Assembly: GCF_000026365.1 (NCBI RefSeq)
Contig: NC_012996.1
Coordinates: forward strand, 434,001-498,000
DNA: 64,000 nucleotides
Origin: Zygosaccharomyces rouxii
Taxonomy: Eukaryota > Ascomycota > Saccharomycetes > Saccharomycetales > Saccharomycetaceae
Reading direction: 5' to 3'
The notes beneath the pieces were generated by a model. It saw only the letters and a list, made by a program, of their open reading frames with translations. It did no database searches and had not been told where the DNA came from. The position numbers and the translations under genes are program-made. Positions 10,743-20,503 of this stretch are shown here, one piece after another (the first letter of the stretch is position 1; the number at the start of each line of letters is the position of its first letter).

Positions 10743-11837
10743 ATGCGCTTCTCAACGCTTGCTAGCTTAGCTGCTCTCTTTGAGTTCACTACGGCTGGTA
10801 GATGGACTGAAGATTGGCCGTTTGCAGGTTTCCCCTCATTTGCAAAACTGCCATTTCATACATGTTTAGTCGATAATCCAGAATTTGACATTGCACTGAT
10901 TGGTGTCCCGTTCGACACTGCAGTGTCTTTCCGTCCAGGTGCAAGATTCGGTCCTCAAGCAATTCGCCGAGCTTCACAGCGTCAAAACGGTTTACGAGGG
11001 TTTAATGCTCGTGCTGGTATTAACCCCTATGACAACTGGGCCCATATCATAGACTGCGGTGACATTCCTGTCACGCCAATGGATAATCAATTGGCGTTAG
11101 AACAAATGAATGCAGCTTATGATGAATTGGTTAATGGGACAACTACTAGTGGTAATACCGCTGGAGCATTACCAAGACTTGTGTCTCTTGGTGGAGATCA
11201 TTCAGTGATTTTGCCAGCATTGAGAGCCCTACACAAGCACTACGGTCCCATTTCTGTAATTCATCTGGATTCTCATCTTGATACCTGGTCACCGGACAGC
11301 TATCCATCCTACTGGCATAGCAATACTTCGGAGTTTACACATGGTTCTATGTTGTGGTTAGCAGCACAAGAAGGTTTGATAAACAAAGGCCACTGTGTCC
11401 ATGGGGGACTTCGCACAAGACTTAGCGGTGACGACTGGTCCGACTACGAGGAGGACGATAGAGTTGGTTTCCACAGAATCCACGCGGACGAAATGATGGA
11501 AATAGGACCTCGTGGCATAGCTGAACGTATCAAACAAATTGTGCCTAAGAACGTCCCAGTTTACCTAAGTGTAGATATCGACGTATTGGATCCAAGTGCT
11601 GCACCGGGAACAGGTACCGTGGAACCAGGTGGATGGCTCACAAGAGAACTAATCTCACTAATTCGCCAGCTTCAAGATTTACCACTTGTCGGAGCAGATG
11701 TTGTAGAAGTTTCGCCACCATTTGATCATGCAGATGTAACCGCAATGGCTGCTGCACAAGTAGCCTACGAGATCATCACCAACATGGTGAAGACACCTTT
11801 AGAGCTAGAGACAAGAAAGTTTTTCTCAAATATGTAA
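10743..11837 (+). CDS. Ureohydrolase (agmatinase / guanidinobutyrase family) with signal peptide
   Basis: Mn-dependent hydrolase that releases urea from a guanidino compound; the substrate is probably agmatine or 4-guanidinobutyrate. The protein has 364 residues. All metal ligands are present: His153 in GGDHS, Asp176/His178/Asp180 in HLDSHLD, and Asp278/Asp280 in SVDIDVLDP. The N-terminus looks like a signal peptide (about 1-18), so it may be secreted or vacuolar, as for some fungal members. To my knowledge S. cerevisiae has arginase but no orthologue of this gene, whereas Kluyveromyces lactis uses a guanidinobutyrase in arginine catabolism. It sits beside tRNA-Leu at a likely synteny junction. 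Substrate is not resolvable from sequence alone. Confidence 0.88.
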   Translation: MRFSTLASLAALFEFTTAGRWTEDWPFAGFPSFAKLPFHTCLVDNPEFDIALIGVPFDTAVSFRPGARFGPQAIRRASQRQNGLRGFNARAGINPYDNWAHIIDCGDIPVTPMDNQLALEQMNAAYDELVNGTTTSGNTAGALPRLVSLGGDHSVILPALRALHKHYGPISVIHLDSHLDTWSPDSYPSYWHSNTSEFTHGSMLWLAAQEGLINKGHCVHGGLRTRLSGDDWSDYEEDDRVGFHRIHADEMMEIGPRGIAERIKQIVPKNVPVYLSVDIDVLDPSAAPGTGTVEPGGWLTRELISLIRQLQDLPLVGADVVEVSPPFDHADVTAMAAAQVAYEIITNMVKTPLELETRKFFSNM

Positions 11838-12413
11838 AGCATTTTATAGAAGTTAGAACCTGATTTACGATGATTTACATACGTTGCGGTGGCAACGTGA
11901 GGGTTCCTTTGACAAGGGTTGACTAATTCAAAAGGAGTCAATATATACCAGCTGATGCTAAGTTTCTTTTTCTTTCCCTGTGCTTCTTTTTTTAATTTAA
12001 TTCAATTTTTTTTTTCTTCTTCTTCTTTGCCACACCATCCGATAACATTTTGCGATTCAGCAACAGATTTGAAACGGTGCAACAAAGAGCAGCGGGGATA
12101 TCGGAAGGGGGTAGGAAGAGGCTAGGTGAAGAGTTGCACCAGGCATCTACACAGAGGTAGAAAGAGAGTTAGGCAGAAAGCAGTAGAGATCTCCTTTTAG
12201 AGCTAGGTAGAATTCTGACAGGAGGCTCCGTCTAGAATTTCTGCCTAGACGCGTTTTGGAACACATTTTCTCTCTCCTTTAGCGACTTACTGTTTGCCAC
12301 ATTATTTATAAACAACTATAACCAAGTATACATCGAGTGGAGAGTAGTTGTTTTACGTTGTTAGTACCAGTATTGACTGATAGGAGACAGGAAATTGGAG
12401 ATTTTCGCCTGGA
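11838..12413. other. Promoter region of the PH-domain gene
   Basis: About 575 bp with T-rich tracts at 11986-12030 and 5'-leader-like sequence up to the ATG. No gene is supported. I see no strong known operator. Confidence 0.5.
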
Positions 12414-14534
12414 ATGCCAAGCCTGGCTAGATCGATCCAGAGCGAAACATCACGTTCGATCAAAAGTGATGAAATGCCACATTTGGCAGACGAAGGTAAT
12501 GAATTTTTACAGGTTATAGATGGAGAACCGGCAAAGCCACCACCCTATCAAGCTGTTAATCCCAACCGGAGAGTATGTTTCCCCGTTTATGAGTACGAAG
12601 AGACGAGATCTTTACCGCCATCTTATAAACCTACTGTGGAGGAATGCACGGTTGTTAGTGTCAAATGGGAATGGTCAACACCTTATGAGTTATCACCTGT
12701 TAAACATTGGCATAATTACTTGTTGGAGATTAATTCAACGCAGCTCAACTTTTATGATATTGATCCAGAATTGACACAGGGGATTAAAAATTATAGTAAT
12801 GGATCTGATGAAGCTCAGCATTCCCATTACCGTTTTTCTTTGTCAAAGGGCGGTGCATATCAGTTTAATAGATCTGACCAAGAAAACATCACAGCACGTT
12901 TACAACGTAATAAACCAAAATTTTTACATCCATCCAAGTTGTGCAAATCCTTTTCGTTGCAATGTGCTAAAGTGGGTGTACCGACGGATTATACTAAGAA
13001 GACATTTCTATTAAGGTTGAGATGTGAACAGGAACAATTTATGGTAAATTTTGCTCATGTCGATGATATGATTATGTGGTCCGTGTATTTGCAAACGGGT
13101 ATACACGTTTCATTGGATCTGGATCTAAGAGAATATCCAAGTTATAGAGTTGTTCCTAGAAGGCGTAGAACTCGTGCAAGTAATGGTGGTCGTAGTAGCA
13201 GTGGCAGTGGCGGTGGCAGTAGGAGTAGCACTAGATTTCCTAGACCTGAAGGTCCGCAAAGGTCACAATCTATGGGTAAATTACTGTTATCTGCATCCCC
13301 TTCATCTACAAGAGGTAGTGGTAGTGGTAGTCCTACACCAACATCAGGTTCACGTATCAAACCCCAGAGAAGCACTTCCTCAGGATTGTTACCAACTTTA
13401 CACAAACGTCATACATCCTCAGGTTCATTTCCTCAAGTACCTTCAAATGCTTCCCATAGTCGTAAAGTGAGTCCTGGCGCTAGTAATATTACCGGAGAAG
13501 AAAGTCCACACTCAATCAAATCGAAATTTAAGCATTTGTTCAAAAATGAGGATCCACCAAAATTGGTGAGCAGTAGAAGTAGTGGTAATTTGTCAACCCT
13601 TCATAAGGAACCGCGTATTAAGTCTTCGCCTCCGAAAAGACCACCATTAAATTCTAATGATACGAAGACTAAATTTCATGTTGGGGATTTGAATTCAGTG
13701 CAAGAGGATGTGGAAACTGAAAATCAAAATATGTCTGAGAGTAAGACTTCACCAATGCACCATAGTGTTTTACAAAGGCCTACAGCAAGACGTATGGTAA
13801 GTTCGCCGTTATTATCTGTGCCTGGGCAGTCTTTGGATATGAGATCTCCAGCATCTTCTGCTAGAGCATCACCAACATCAACTCCAACACCACCAAATGA
13901 ATCTATTTCACCATTACCAAGAACTCCTACGCAACGAGAAGCTGAGGAAGTACAACAGGTGCGTCGTGAACATAACGATCCTGTATCGGCTGATTTTCAT
14001 GCTGGAATTCGTGCATCTCTTGCGGATGATGATGATGAAGAAGGTGAACTGGAAGATACTGAATTAATCAGTAGTCGTAATAGTAGAGGCAGTCGTAATA
14101 GTGGAGGATCTATCTATCTGGAAGAAGGTATTTTTCCTGAGAATGATGATGATTACGTTTATACTAGAAGACCTCAACAGAGCCCAAGGGGTAAATGTGG
14201 CTCTTCTGGTAAGTGGAATCCGCCAATTAAGGAGCCATCGCGTGGGAGATACATCAGAGATTCGTTACGTTGTATCAAATCCTTAAATGATGATGATAAA
14301 TGGATGGGTAAAGTCGTATTTAGACCTTATAGACCTCCAGACTTCCCTACTAACAATTTACCGCTACCTTATGGATTGACACCAAATATCCCTAACCGTC
14401 ATACAAAGATAAATCCTTGGGAAACGGTTGATTATAAGAGAACTAGGAATCATTATTTGAGACCCTACATAGTTGGGCCAACCGGACTGGTAAAGGCTAG
14501 CACAAAGCCGCATAACATGTATGAAGAGGTGTAA
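12414..14534 (+). CDS. PH-domain protein of the YHR131C/YNL144C family
   Basis: Function is unknown in yeast; the family carries a pleckstrin-homology domain, suggesting lipid or membrane binding. The protein has 706 residues. Two PY-type motifs, PPPYQ (42-46) and LPPSYKP (67-73), could recruit the Rsp5 ligase. The PH-like domain spans about 75-235 and includes the WSVYLQTGIHVSLDL end. A long Ser/Arg/Gly-rich disordered region follows, then an acidic stretch (DDDDEEGELEDTE). The C-terminus has a conserved block near KWMGKVVFRPYRPPDFP. It is the single counterpart of the YHR131C/YNL144C pair and converges on the a-factor gene, as YNL144C does with MFA2. Confidence 0.87.
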   Translation: MPSLARSIQSETSRSIKSDEMPHLADEGNEFLQVIDGEPAKPPPYQAVNPNRRVCFPVYEYEETRSLPPSYKPTVEECTVVSVKWEWSTPYELSPVKHWHNYLLEINSTQLNFYDIDPELTQGIKNYSNGSDEAQHSHYRFSLSKGGAYQFNRSDQENITARLQRNKPKFLHPSKLCKSFSLQCAKVGVPTDYTKKTFLLRLRCEQEQFMVNFAHVDDMIMWSVYLQTGIHVSLDLDLREYPSYRVVPRRRRTRASNGGRSSSGSGGGSRSSTRFPRPEGPQRSQSMGKLLLSASPSSTRGSGSGSPTPTSGSRIKPQRSTSSGLLPTLHKRHTSSGSFPQVPSNASHSRKVSPGASNITGEESPHSIKSKFKHLFKNEDPPKLVSSRSSGNLSTLHKEPRIKSSPPKRPPLNSNDTKTKFHVGDLNSVQEDVETENQNMSESKTSPMHHSVLQRPTARRMVSSPLLSVPGQSLDMRSPASSARASPTSTPTPPNESISPLPRTPTQREAEEVQQVRREHNDPVSADFHAGIRASLADDDDEEGELEDTELISSRNSRGSRNSGGSIYLEEGIFPENDDDYVYTRRPQQSPRGKCGSSGKWNPPIKEPSRGRYIRDSLRCIKSLNDDDKWMGKVVFRPYRPPDFPTNNLPLPYGLTPNIPNRHTKINPWETVDYKRTRNHYLRPYIVGPTGLVKASTKPHNMYEEV

Positions 14535-14892
14535 ATAGAAACATTAATTGTGCACAACAAGTACAACTTAAAGAAGATCAAGAAGAAGGAGAGTAGAAAA
14601 GAAAAGAAAAGAAAAAGCCTATGGCGGTTAAAATGTGTTTCTTACCATTATTAATAATATAATTGATATGATTATATCGTTTTATAGAAAGGAGAGGACG
14701 AAATTTAAAGTCAGTACAAAAAGGAAGTATAATAAGATTTCTATTTAGTAGAAATACGCCAGCGCAGATGATCTTAATAGCAATAATAGTTGAAAGAACG
14801 ATAAAAATTGGGACAAAGTAATAAAGGTAATTCTTATTTTAGTCACTCGCAGTTTGAGAACAGAGAAATAGACTCGCATTTGGATAATTTAT
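14535..14892. other. Convergent 3' region between the PH gene and the a-factor gene
   Basis: About 360 bp, A/T-rich. It serves as 3' untranslated sequence for both neighbours. I see no other feature. Confidence 0.5.
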
Positions 14893-14997
14893 CTAAGCAA
14901 TGACACAAGCTGGATCGTAGTTGCTTCCGAGCATGAAGTTGTCCTTCTTATCAGAAGAGTTGTCCTTTTTAGTTGCTTGGGCGGTAGTTGGTTGCAT
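14893..14997 (-). CDS. MFA2: a-factor mating pheromone precursor (34 codons)
   Basis: Encodes the lipopeptide pheromone secreted by MATa cells through Ste6. The precursor has 34 residues. It starts MQPTTAQATKK and ends in the CAAX box CVIA, so the Cys is predicted to be farnesylated and carboxymethylated. By analogy with S. cerevisiae, where Axl1/Ste23 cut after Asn in KKDN, the mature peptide would be FMLGSNYDPAC (residues 21-31). The precursor KKDN and DPACVIA segments match S. cerevisiae Mfa2, while the middle of the peptide differs. Position and strand match YNL145W, between the YNL144C and YNL146W counterparts. Two alpha2-Mcm1-type operators lie upstream. Confidence 0.95.
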   Translation of the reverse strand: MQPTTAQATKKDNSSDKKDNFMLGSNYDPACVIA

Positions 14998-15196
14998 TGT
15001 TTAAATGGAAGGTCGGTTGATTGGATAGAGTCGTAGTTGTAGCTTAAGACTGCTGATGTTGGTGATGATATCATGGAGTAAGCATAAATCTATCCATAAA
15101 CTGGATTATGAGCCATGCTTATATACCTTATATTCCATGAAGCATCATTTACTCCTTACCGCTTGATGATGTGCTGATTGATGCAAAGTTGTAACC

Positions 15197-15226
15197 CATG
15201 TAATTTACCAAATTAAGAATTACAGG
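15197..15226. promoter_or_regulatory. alpha2-Mcm1 type a-specific-gene operator, proximal
   Basis: A 30-bp site with CATGTAATTT, a central Mcm1-like ACCAAATTAAG and an ATTACAGG end. It matches the S. cerevisiae a-specific-gene operator layout of two alpha2 half-sites flanking Mcm1. It lies 200 bp upstream of the a-factor start codon. Repression in alpha cells is inferred. Confidence 0.85.
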
Positions 15227-15302
15227 TTTGAAACTCCATTGTTCCTAAGCTGAAGAGGATCTTCGATGCTTTTTTTTCTTTGATTAAAGTTTCGACATAA
15301 CC

Positions 15303-15332
15303 CATGTATATTGCCAAATAGGGACTTAACAA
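15303..15332. promoter_or_regulatory. alpha2-Mcm1 type operator, distal
   Basis: Begins CATGT and contains an Mcm1 P-box CCAAATAGGG at about 15314-15323, followed by ACTTAACA. Spacing matches the proximal site. The right alpha2 half-site is weaker than in the proximal copy. Confidence 0.75.
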
Positions 15333-15740
15333 TAATTTTTCATTAAACTTCGAGACCAAAACCTGTGAGTTTGTAGTACATAGATTCAGCTTAACTTGCA
15401 ACTGTGAGGTTACAACGGTTCTAATTCAAGAAGTAATGTACTAGAATAAGTAAAAAAAAATAGCTAACATGTAGTATTGTGGTACTTCTTTCCTTATCGC
15501 GGGCATGTATCAGACAAGTCTTGATCTTGGTATCTTGGAGATGTCATGACTATAATGAGGTGCCTACTTGTGGATCATTGATTAAATCAATTTGTATAGC
15601 TTAATGCAGAAGAGGCAAACTAATGGGATAGTGCCGGTTGTAATGATAATAATGGTGTCTATTTGCAAGTAGGGGACTACTATTGTAGATCCGATTTTTT
15701 GAGGATATATCCAACCAAAAGATTATTCTCATTATTGTTT

Positions 15741-16058
15741 TCACAGTAGGAAAGGTATAGCTAGGACAACGCATATAGTTATGAAGCAAATGAGTCTGGT
15801 TAGATCGAACGGATTAGCATCACTTACATCGAATTGAGGCTCCGCTATCGGTCTTGCGGAATCAATTAGCGACGAGGATTGAGGATTTGTCCTTAATAAA
15901 TTGAATAAATACATTAAATGGCTGAATCGTCCATTAGACGTCCAGTGGTAGTACCAATCCAGTGGTACCCAGGTTTTTATGATAATAGCTGCTATGAGGA
16001 AAATGGAACATGCCCTTAGAACAGACCTAAGTTCCCACCTAGGGTTATCCTTATGCAT
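15741..16058 (-). CDS. Small two-span membrane protein at the YNL146W position
   Basis: Function unknown. The protein has 105 residues with two hydrophobic segments, at about 15-32 and 88-105, flanking a polar middle. The second segment sits at the very C-terminus. In S. cerevisiae the gene next to MFA2 on the same strand is YNL146W, an uncharacterised ER protein of similar size; position and strand match here, but I cannot confirm sequence similarity. The start is the ATG at 16058. It is divergent from the B-box/DUF2009 gene. Confidence 0.65.
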   Translation of the reverse strand: MHKDNPRWELRSVLRACSIFLIAAIIIKTWVPLDWYYHWTSNGRFSHLMYLFNLLRTNPQSSSLIDSARPIAEPQFDVSDANPFDLTRLICFITICVVLAIPFLL

Positions 16059-16271
16059 TATGTTGGTGTCAAAGTCTTGAATCCAAATGGAACCAGATCA
16101 ACTGGATGACTGAGTTTGACTTTGCGAAGTACTTCTCCCTGTACCTTTTGTAATGAATGGGCTTGAGGCTTGAAAAATTTCAACACTAATTTAACCTTTT
16201 ACCAAGAAAACATTTATTAAAATAGAGAAACTGAAACCTTAGGAGGGTCCACTGGGTGTTTAAAATTTGTT

Positions 16272-18092
16272 ATGAGTAATTCTAAGAGATCTTTGAAAGA
16301 AATCCTTGATTTTGAATATGTGGAGGATAGTGAGGAAGGTGAAGATTCGAATCTGAATGATGATTTGAGTGGAGATGATGATGAAGAGTCTCAACATGAC
16401 GTCAATATGTGCAACGAATGTAAAGATATGCAAGCTGAAATTATCTGTAATGACTGTGAGGAACACTTTTGTGTTGTATGCTTTGAAATGTTACATAGAG
16501 GTGGTAAAAGACGTAAACATGAGTATGTTAAGACTACAGAGGATAAGGGTGAGTCTCCTCAGCAGCAGCATCCACAACAGCCACAACAACAACCAGCAGA
16601 GGAAAATAAGGTCGAGTCGGCTCCCTCACCTGAAAATGATTCAAATCAAGAGGATTCCATTGATGTCAAATTGTTATCCCATCTGAAAGATAGTGCCACT
16701 TATATCCCCATGAGGCTTACTTTCGAAGAGAGGCACCTTTTGAGATTACTAGAAGCTGCATTGCAAGTCTCAGAGTATACGGATCGTGTGGATATATTAT
16801 CTTATAAGTCAAAACCCAAGAGAATCGTGGAACAATTAAAGGAGATTTGCTCAGTTCTATCGGGATTGGTTGTCGCATCTAATATGAAAATTGGCCAAAA
16901 GTTGCTCGAAATGAAGAACTTCAGTGATAATGCAAAGTGGTTTCAAGCTGTCTTTGAAATTGGTAGACGTTATAAAATAATGAATCCTGAAAGAATGAGA
17001 GATACTTACGGTAAATTATGTTATATGGTGATGGATTCCCGTCTACCACAAATTGAAGAGCATATGGAATTCCATCTTTATAAACCTATTAAGACCGTTA
17101 AATCGTTTTTAGTCTCCAAGCAAGAAGATAACGGCAGGGTGTTACAAATGTTTGATGATAAACTCATTTTGTATGCAACTTCTTCTGTCTCGCCAGTGGG
17201 AAAATCAAGACCTCAGATTAACAAATTGATAAAGCAAAAGGAATATGCTATCGAAACTTTGGCATCCAAATACAGCAGTAAATATTACTCAAAGGAAGAC
17301 ATTAGGCAAGCGCTTTATTCCATTGGTGATTACAACGCTTACATTAACATGAATAGGAAACCTATCATTAGAATGTTGGCGAGATTAGATCTCTTCCGCC
17401 AACCAGAAATTGCCAAGAAGTATTCCATTGGTATTCAATTCGGTAGACAAGGTGCACGTCTAACTCATGACCACGAACGTCAATGGCATTACGTACAACA
17501 GTCTCTCATGCTTTGGTCGATTATCCAAAGGGAGATGATGCGGTTGTGGTATTTAGCAGATATCGATCAATTCGACGGTTCTCAATACAGATTAGCATCC
17601 ACAGGCCATGGTCTAAATCGTATCAAGCCATGTCCATCGATTTACAAGGAAATGCACAAGATTATCAACGAGTGTCGATCCAAGACTCATACCTGGGTTG
17701 GTTCCTCTGTGGTTCATTTGGGTGATGATGCTGTCCCTAATGCACTATTCTTTTTGGACAAATACACACAAGTACCTACCATTTTGATTCCATTCGACCA
17801 AACTCTACTGAAAATTAATGATTTGGTCGGAAATGATGAGTATTTGCTCGAATATGTCAATAAAGAATATGGATCCGTCGATGGTTTGAAATTAACCATT
17901 TTACAAGATGCTTTCGCTCATATGTTCGATGGTTCAGGCGCTGATAATTTCTTTATGAGTGGATCTTGCATTGACGGTAGACTAACTTCAGCTTGGAATC
18001 ATTGTAATGAGATCTCTAAGAAAAAGTACTATAACATCTTTTTACTAACTGGTTTCACTGGTTTCAATGGATCTGAAGGCTTCTCTGCTTAA
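16272..18092 (+). CDS. B-box-like zinc finger / DUF2009 (UPF0652) protein
   Basis: Function unknown. The protein has 606 residues. An acidic head (1-40) precedes a B-box-like zinc finger at about 45-80 (CNECKDMQ, CNDCEEHFCVVC and a Lys/Arg-rich HEYV end). A Gln/Pro-rich linker follows, then the long DUF2009 domain from about 135 to the end, with TFEERHLLRLLEAAL near its start and a GSGADNFFMSGSCIDGRLTS block near its end. UPF0652 members occur in fission yeast, plants and protists; as far as I recall S. cerevisiae lacks one. It lies between the YNL146W-position gene and ARP1. Confidence 0.85.
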   Translation: MSNSKRSLKEILDFEYVEDSEEGEDSNLNDDLSGDDDEESQHDVNMCNECKDMQAEIICNDCEEHFCVVCFEMLHRGGKRRKHEYVKTTEDKGESPQQQHPQQPQQQPAEENKVESAPSPENDSNQEDSIDVKLLSHLKDSATYIPMRLTFEERHLLRLLEAALQVSEYTDRVDILSYKSKPKRIVEQLKEICSVLSGLVVASNMKIGQKLLEMKNFSDNAKWFQAVFEIGRRYKIMNPERMRDTYGKLCYMVMDSRLPQIEEHMEFHLYKPIKTVKSFLVSKQEDNGRVLQMFDDKLILYATSSVSPVGKSRPQINKLIKQKEYAIETLASKYSSKYYSKEDIRQALYSIGDYNAYINMNRKPIIRMLARLDLFRQPEIAKKYSIGIQFGRQGARLTHDHERQWHYVQQSLMLWSIIQREMMRLWYLADIDQFDGSQYRLASTGHGLNRIKPCPSIYKEMHKIINECRSKTHTWVGSSVVHLGDDAVPNALFFLDKYTQVPTILIPFDQTLLKINDLVGNDEYLLEYVNKEYGSVDGLKLTILQDAFAHMFDGSGADNFFMSGSCIDGRLTSAWNHCNEISKKKYYNIFLLTGFTGFNGSEGFSA

Positions 18093-18183
18093 TAAAATGT
18101 ATAAAACAAAATAAATGCATACTTATACAAGTCTATTTTAACATACTAATTAATATCTTTTCGTTGTTTCTCATATCATAACA

Positions 18184-18219
18184 ATGGAGGTTTCGGAATC
18201 TGCTAAAACGTCCTTTTGA
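18184..18219 (+). other. Possible upstream ORF of ARP1 (11 codons)
   Basis: ATG at 18184 followed by 10 codons and TGA, ending 37 bp before the ARP1 ATG. Whether it lies inside the transcript is unknown. A regulatory role is speculative. Confidence 0.35.
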
Positions 18220-18256
18220 AGCTATTGGATCCTTGAACAAAGACCAAAGTTCCAAG

Positions 18257-19402
18257 ATGCTTGACCCAAATGCGGTCCTTTACAGTCAACCTGTAGTCCT
18301 CGACAATGGATCAGCAATATTGAAAGCAGGGTACAGTGGTGAGGATAGACCTAAATTTTTAGAGCATTCGATCGTAGGTTCACCAAGGCATGGGTATGTA
18401 AATGATTCAAGCAAAGATGATACATTTGTGGGTAATTTAGCTCAAGAACGTAGGAGTATTTTACAGCTGCGACATCCAGTCGATCATGGTGTGGTAAAGA
18501 ATTGGAATGATATGGAATTGATCTGGGATTATATGTTTAAGGATAAACTAAAGTTAAAGGACGTAGATGAACATCCAGTATTGATTACAGAGGCACCTTT
18601 AAATCCAGTGAGTAATAGAGATGAAATGTGTGACTTGCTATTTGAAAGTTTTGGCGTACAGGCCTTGTACGTGGCCAATCCAGCCGTTTTATCGTTATAT
18701 GCTAGCGGTAAGATCAGTGGATGTGTACTCGACTGTGGGGATGGTTACAGTTGTTCGGTACCAGTCTATCAAGGATATACGCTGAAATCAGCTATTAAGA
18801 GGATAGATCTTGGGGGTAGAGATTTGACAGAACAATTACAGTTGCAATTGAGAAAGAGTACCGGTCTATCTTTAACCACTAGTGGTGAAATGGAATTGGT
18901 TAGAATGATAAAGGAAAAATCGTGTTATGTGGCCGTTGATTTAGATATAGAGGAGGAAAAATGTAATTATGAAGGAGATCAAGTTGGTTTGAAGTTTAAA
19001 TTGCCTGATGGTAAATTTATTACATTAAGTAAAGATCGATTTCAGGTACCAGAAATTTTATTCCAACCAAGTGTGATATCTTCTGAAGTGAGCAGTATAC
19101 CAGAAATCATATGGCAAAGTGTTAGTAAACTCGATACAGATCTCAGACCACAAATGTGGTCTGATATTCTGTTGAGTGGTGGAACTACGATGCTTAAGGG
19201 CTTTGGTAACCGTTTAGTACAAGAATTGGATAAGTTGAATCAGGCACAGTCCAGGGTAAAGATATGGGCACCACCTGAAAGAAAATATACCTCTTGGATT
19301 GGTGGGTCCATTTTAGCGGAACTTTCCACTTTTCAAAAAATCATCGTCACGAAATCACAATGGCAGGAGGACCCTAGTATAATCCATACTAAATGCGGTT
19401 AA
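18257..19402 (+). CDS. ARP1: Actin-related protein Arp1 (dynactin centractin)
   Basis: Arp1 forms the short filament of dynactin, which activates dynein for nuclear migration. The protein has 381 residues. The actin fold is recognisable, with the first phosphate-loop region (LDNGSAILKAGYSGED), a second nucleotide motif (GCVLDCGDGYSCSVPV) and the late LLSGGTTMLKGFGNRL motif. The C-terminus ends IIHTKCG. The frame opens upstream at 18233 on a TTG, so the ATG at 18257 is used; it gives the length expected for YHR129C (384). ARP1 and FUR1 are convergent with 56 bp between them. Confidence 0.95.
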   Translation: MLDPNAVLYSQPVVLDNGSAILKAGYSGEDRPKFLEHSIVGSPRHGYVNDSSKDDTFVGNLAQERRSILQLRHPVDHGVVKNWNDMELIWDYMFKDKLKLKDVDEHPVLITEAPLNPVSNRDEMCDLLFESFGVQALYVANPAVLSLYASGKISGCVLDCGDGYSCSVPVYQGYTLKSAIKRIDLGGRDLTEQLQLQLRKSTGLSLTTSGEMELVRMIKEKSCYVAVDLDIEEEKCNYEGDQVGLKFKLPDGKFITLSKDRFQVPEILFQPSVISSEVSSIPEIIWQSVSKLDTDLRPQMWSDILLSGGTTMLKGFGNRLVQELDKLNQAQSRVKIWAPPERKYTSWIGGSILAELSTFQKIIVTKSQWQEDPSIIHTKCG

Positions 19403-19458
19403 AGTTATCTATTACTCTGATTATTATATAGATAGGTATTACAAAACTGTCCTTTACA

Positions 19459-20109
19459 CTATAGGCAGTAGTATCTGTCACCAAAATCACCTAAACCAGG
19501 AATCAAATATCTATTCTCGTCTAAACCTTGATCAATGGCGCCGGTAACGATTTTAACATCGGGAAAAGCTGCATGGTATTTATCAATACCTTCTTTACTA
19601 CAAATTAAGTTGAGGAAATAAATTCTTTCCGGTTTAACACCTCTTTTAATCAAAACATCAGTTGCCATAATTGCAGAGCCACCAGTGGCAAGCATTGGAT
19701 CCAATAGAAAAACGTATCTTTGTGCAATATCCTCAGGTAATTTTTCAAAGAACAATTTTGGTTTAGCGGTTTCCTCGTCCCTCTGGATTAGAATTTTACC
19801 AATTCTTACAGATCGACAACAGTCACGGAGACCCTCTTCCATTGATTCACCTGCTCTTACGATGGAAACTCCACAGATTTTACCAATAAACGAAACTCCA
19901 TCAAATGGCTTGTCAGTGTGAGTTCTAACGGTGAGTGGCTCTACGGGCAAATGGTTCAAGCCTTCTTCCACCAAAAGTCTAATGATTCTGTCTGAATAAA
20001 AGATGAAATCTGGTCTAGCAGTATTTTTATCTCTGATAATGGTGTATAATCCAACCAATTGGTTTGATTGATTCAAAAGGTGAACATTTTTGTATGGCTC
20101 AGTAGACAT
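19459..20109 (-). CDS. FUR1: Uracil phosphoribosyltransferase
   Basis: Makes UMP from uracil and PRPP in pyrimidine salvage; it also activates 5-fluorouracil. The protein has 216 residues, the same size as S. cerevisiae Fur1 (YHR128W). The PRPP-binding motif is clear in the LLDPMLATGGSA region (about 137-148). The uracil-binding C-terminus GLGDFGDRYYCL is intact. Start ATG is the complement of 20107-20109. Confidence 0.97.
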   Translation of the reverse strand: MSTEPYKNVHLLNQSNQLVGLYTIIRDKNTARPDFIFYSDRIIRLLVEEGLNHLPVEPLTVRTHTDKPFDGVSFIGKICGVSIVRAGESMEEGLRDCCRSVRIGKILIQRDEETAKPKLFFEKLPEDIAQRYVFLLDPMLATGGSAIMATDVLIKRGVKPERIYFLNLICSKEGIDKYHAAFPDVKIVTGAIDQGLDENRYLIPGLGDFGDRYYCL

Positions 20110-20503
20110 TTTAGGATAGCTAAGTATTTACTTCAATATGAGGAGCGAAATTCTAGTGTGCTAGCCACTGATACAACACTACAAAAGATCTCAGAACGAT
20201 TCAAGAACTGTCCATTAAATACTATTCATTTTTCATTACCAAGGTATCTATGAGCTGGTTGAAAATTGAATCAAAATAAAAAAATCCGACGGCGAAAACT
20301 CTAACGCGCCAAGAATACTGGAAAATATTAAATACTCTTAAGACTATAGTTGAGCCGGATTTAATTCATCAAGCTCAATTGTAGAGGCCCTCAGAATTAT
20401 CTGATACCAAATGTGCGGTCCAAGTTATGATATGGTGAAATATTTTACAATTGCAGGGAGAATTTTCCGATACATATTACATGCTACTTAGTTCAACTGT
20501 ACA
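20110..20503. other. FUR1 promoter and LSM7 3' region
   Basis: About 390 bp between two minus-strand genes. No additional gene is visible. I identified no clear operator. Confidence 0.5.

Larger units (their letters stand above)
14998..15740. other. a-factor gene promoter region
   Basis: About 740 bp upstream of the a-factor gene. It contains two operators (15197-15226 and 15303-15332). The stretch from about 15340 to 15740 shows no supported gene; small open frames on the minus strand look like chance. Confidence 0.6.
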
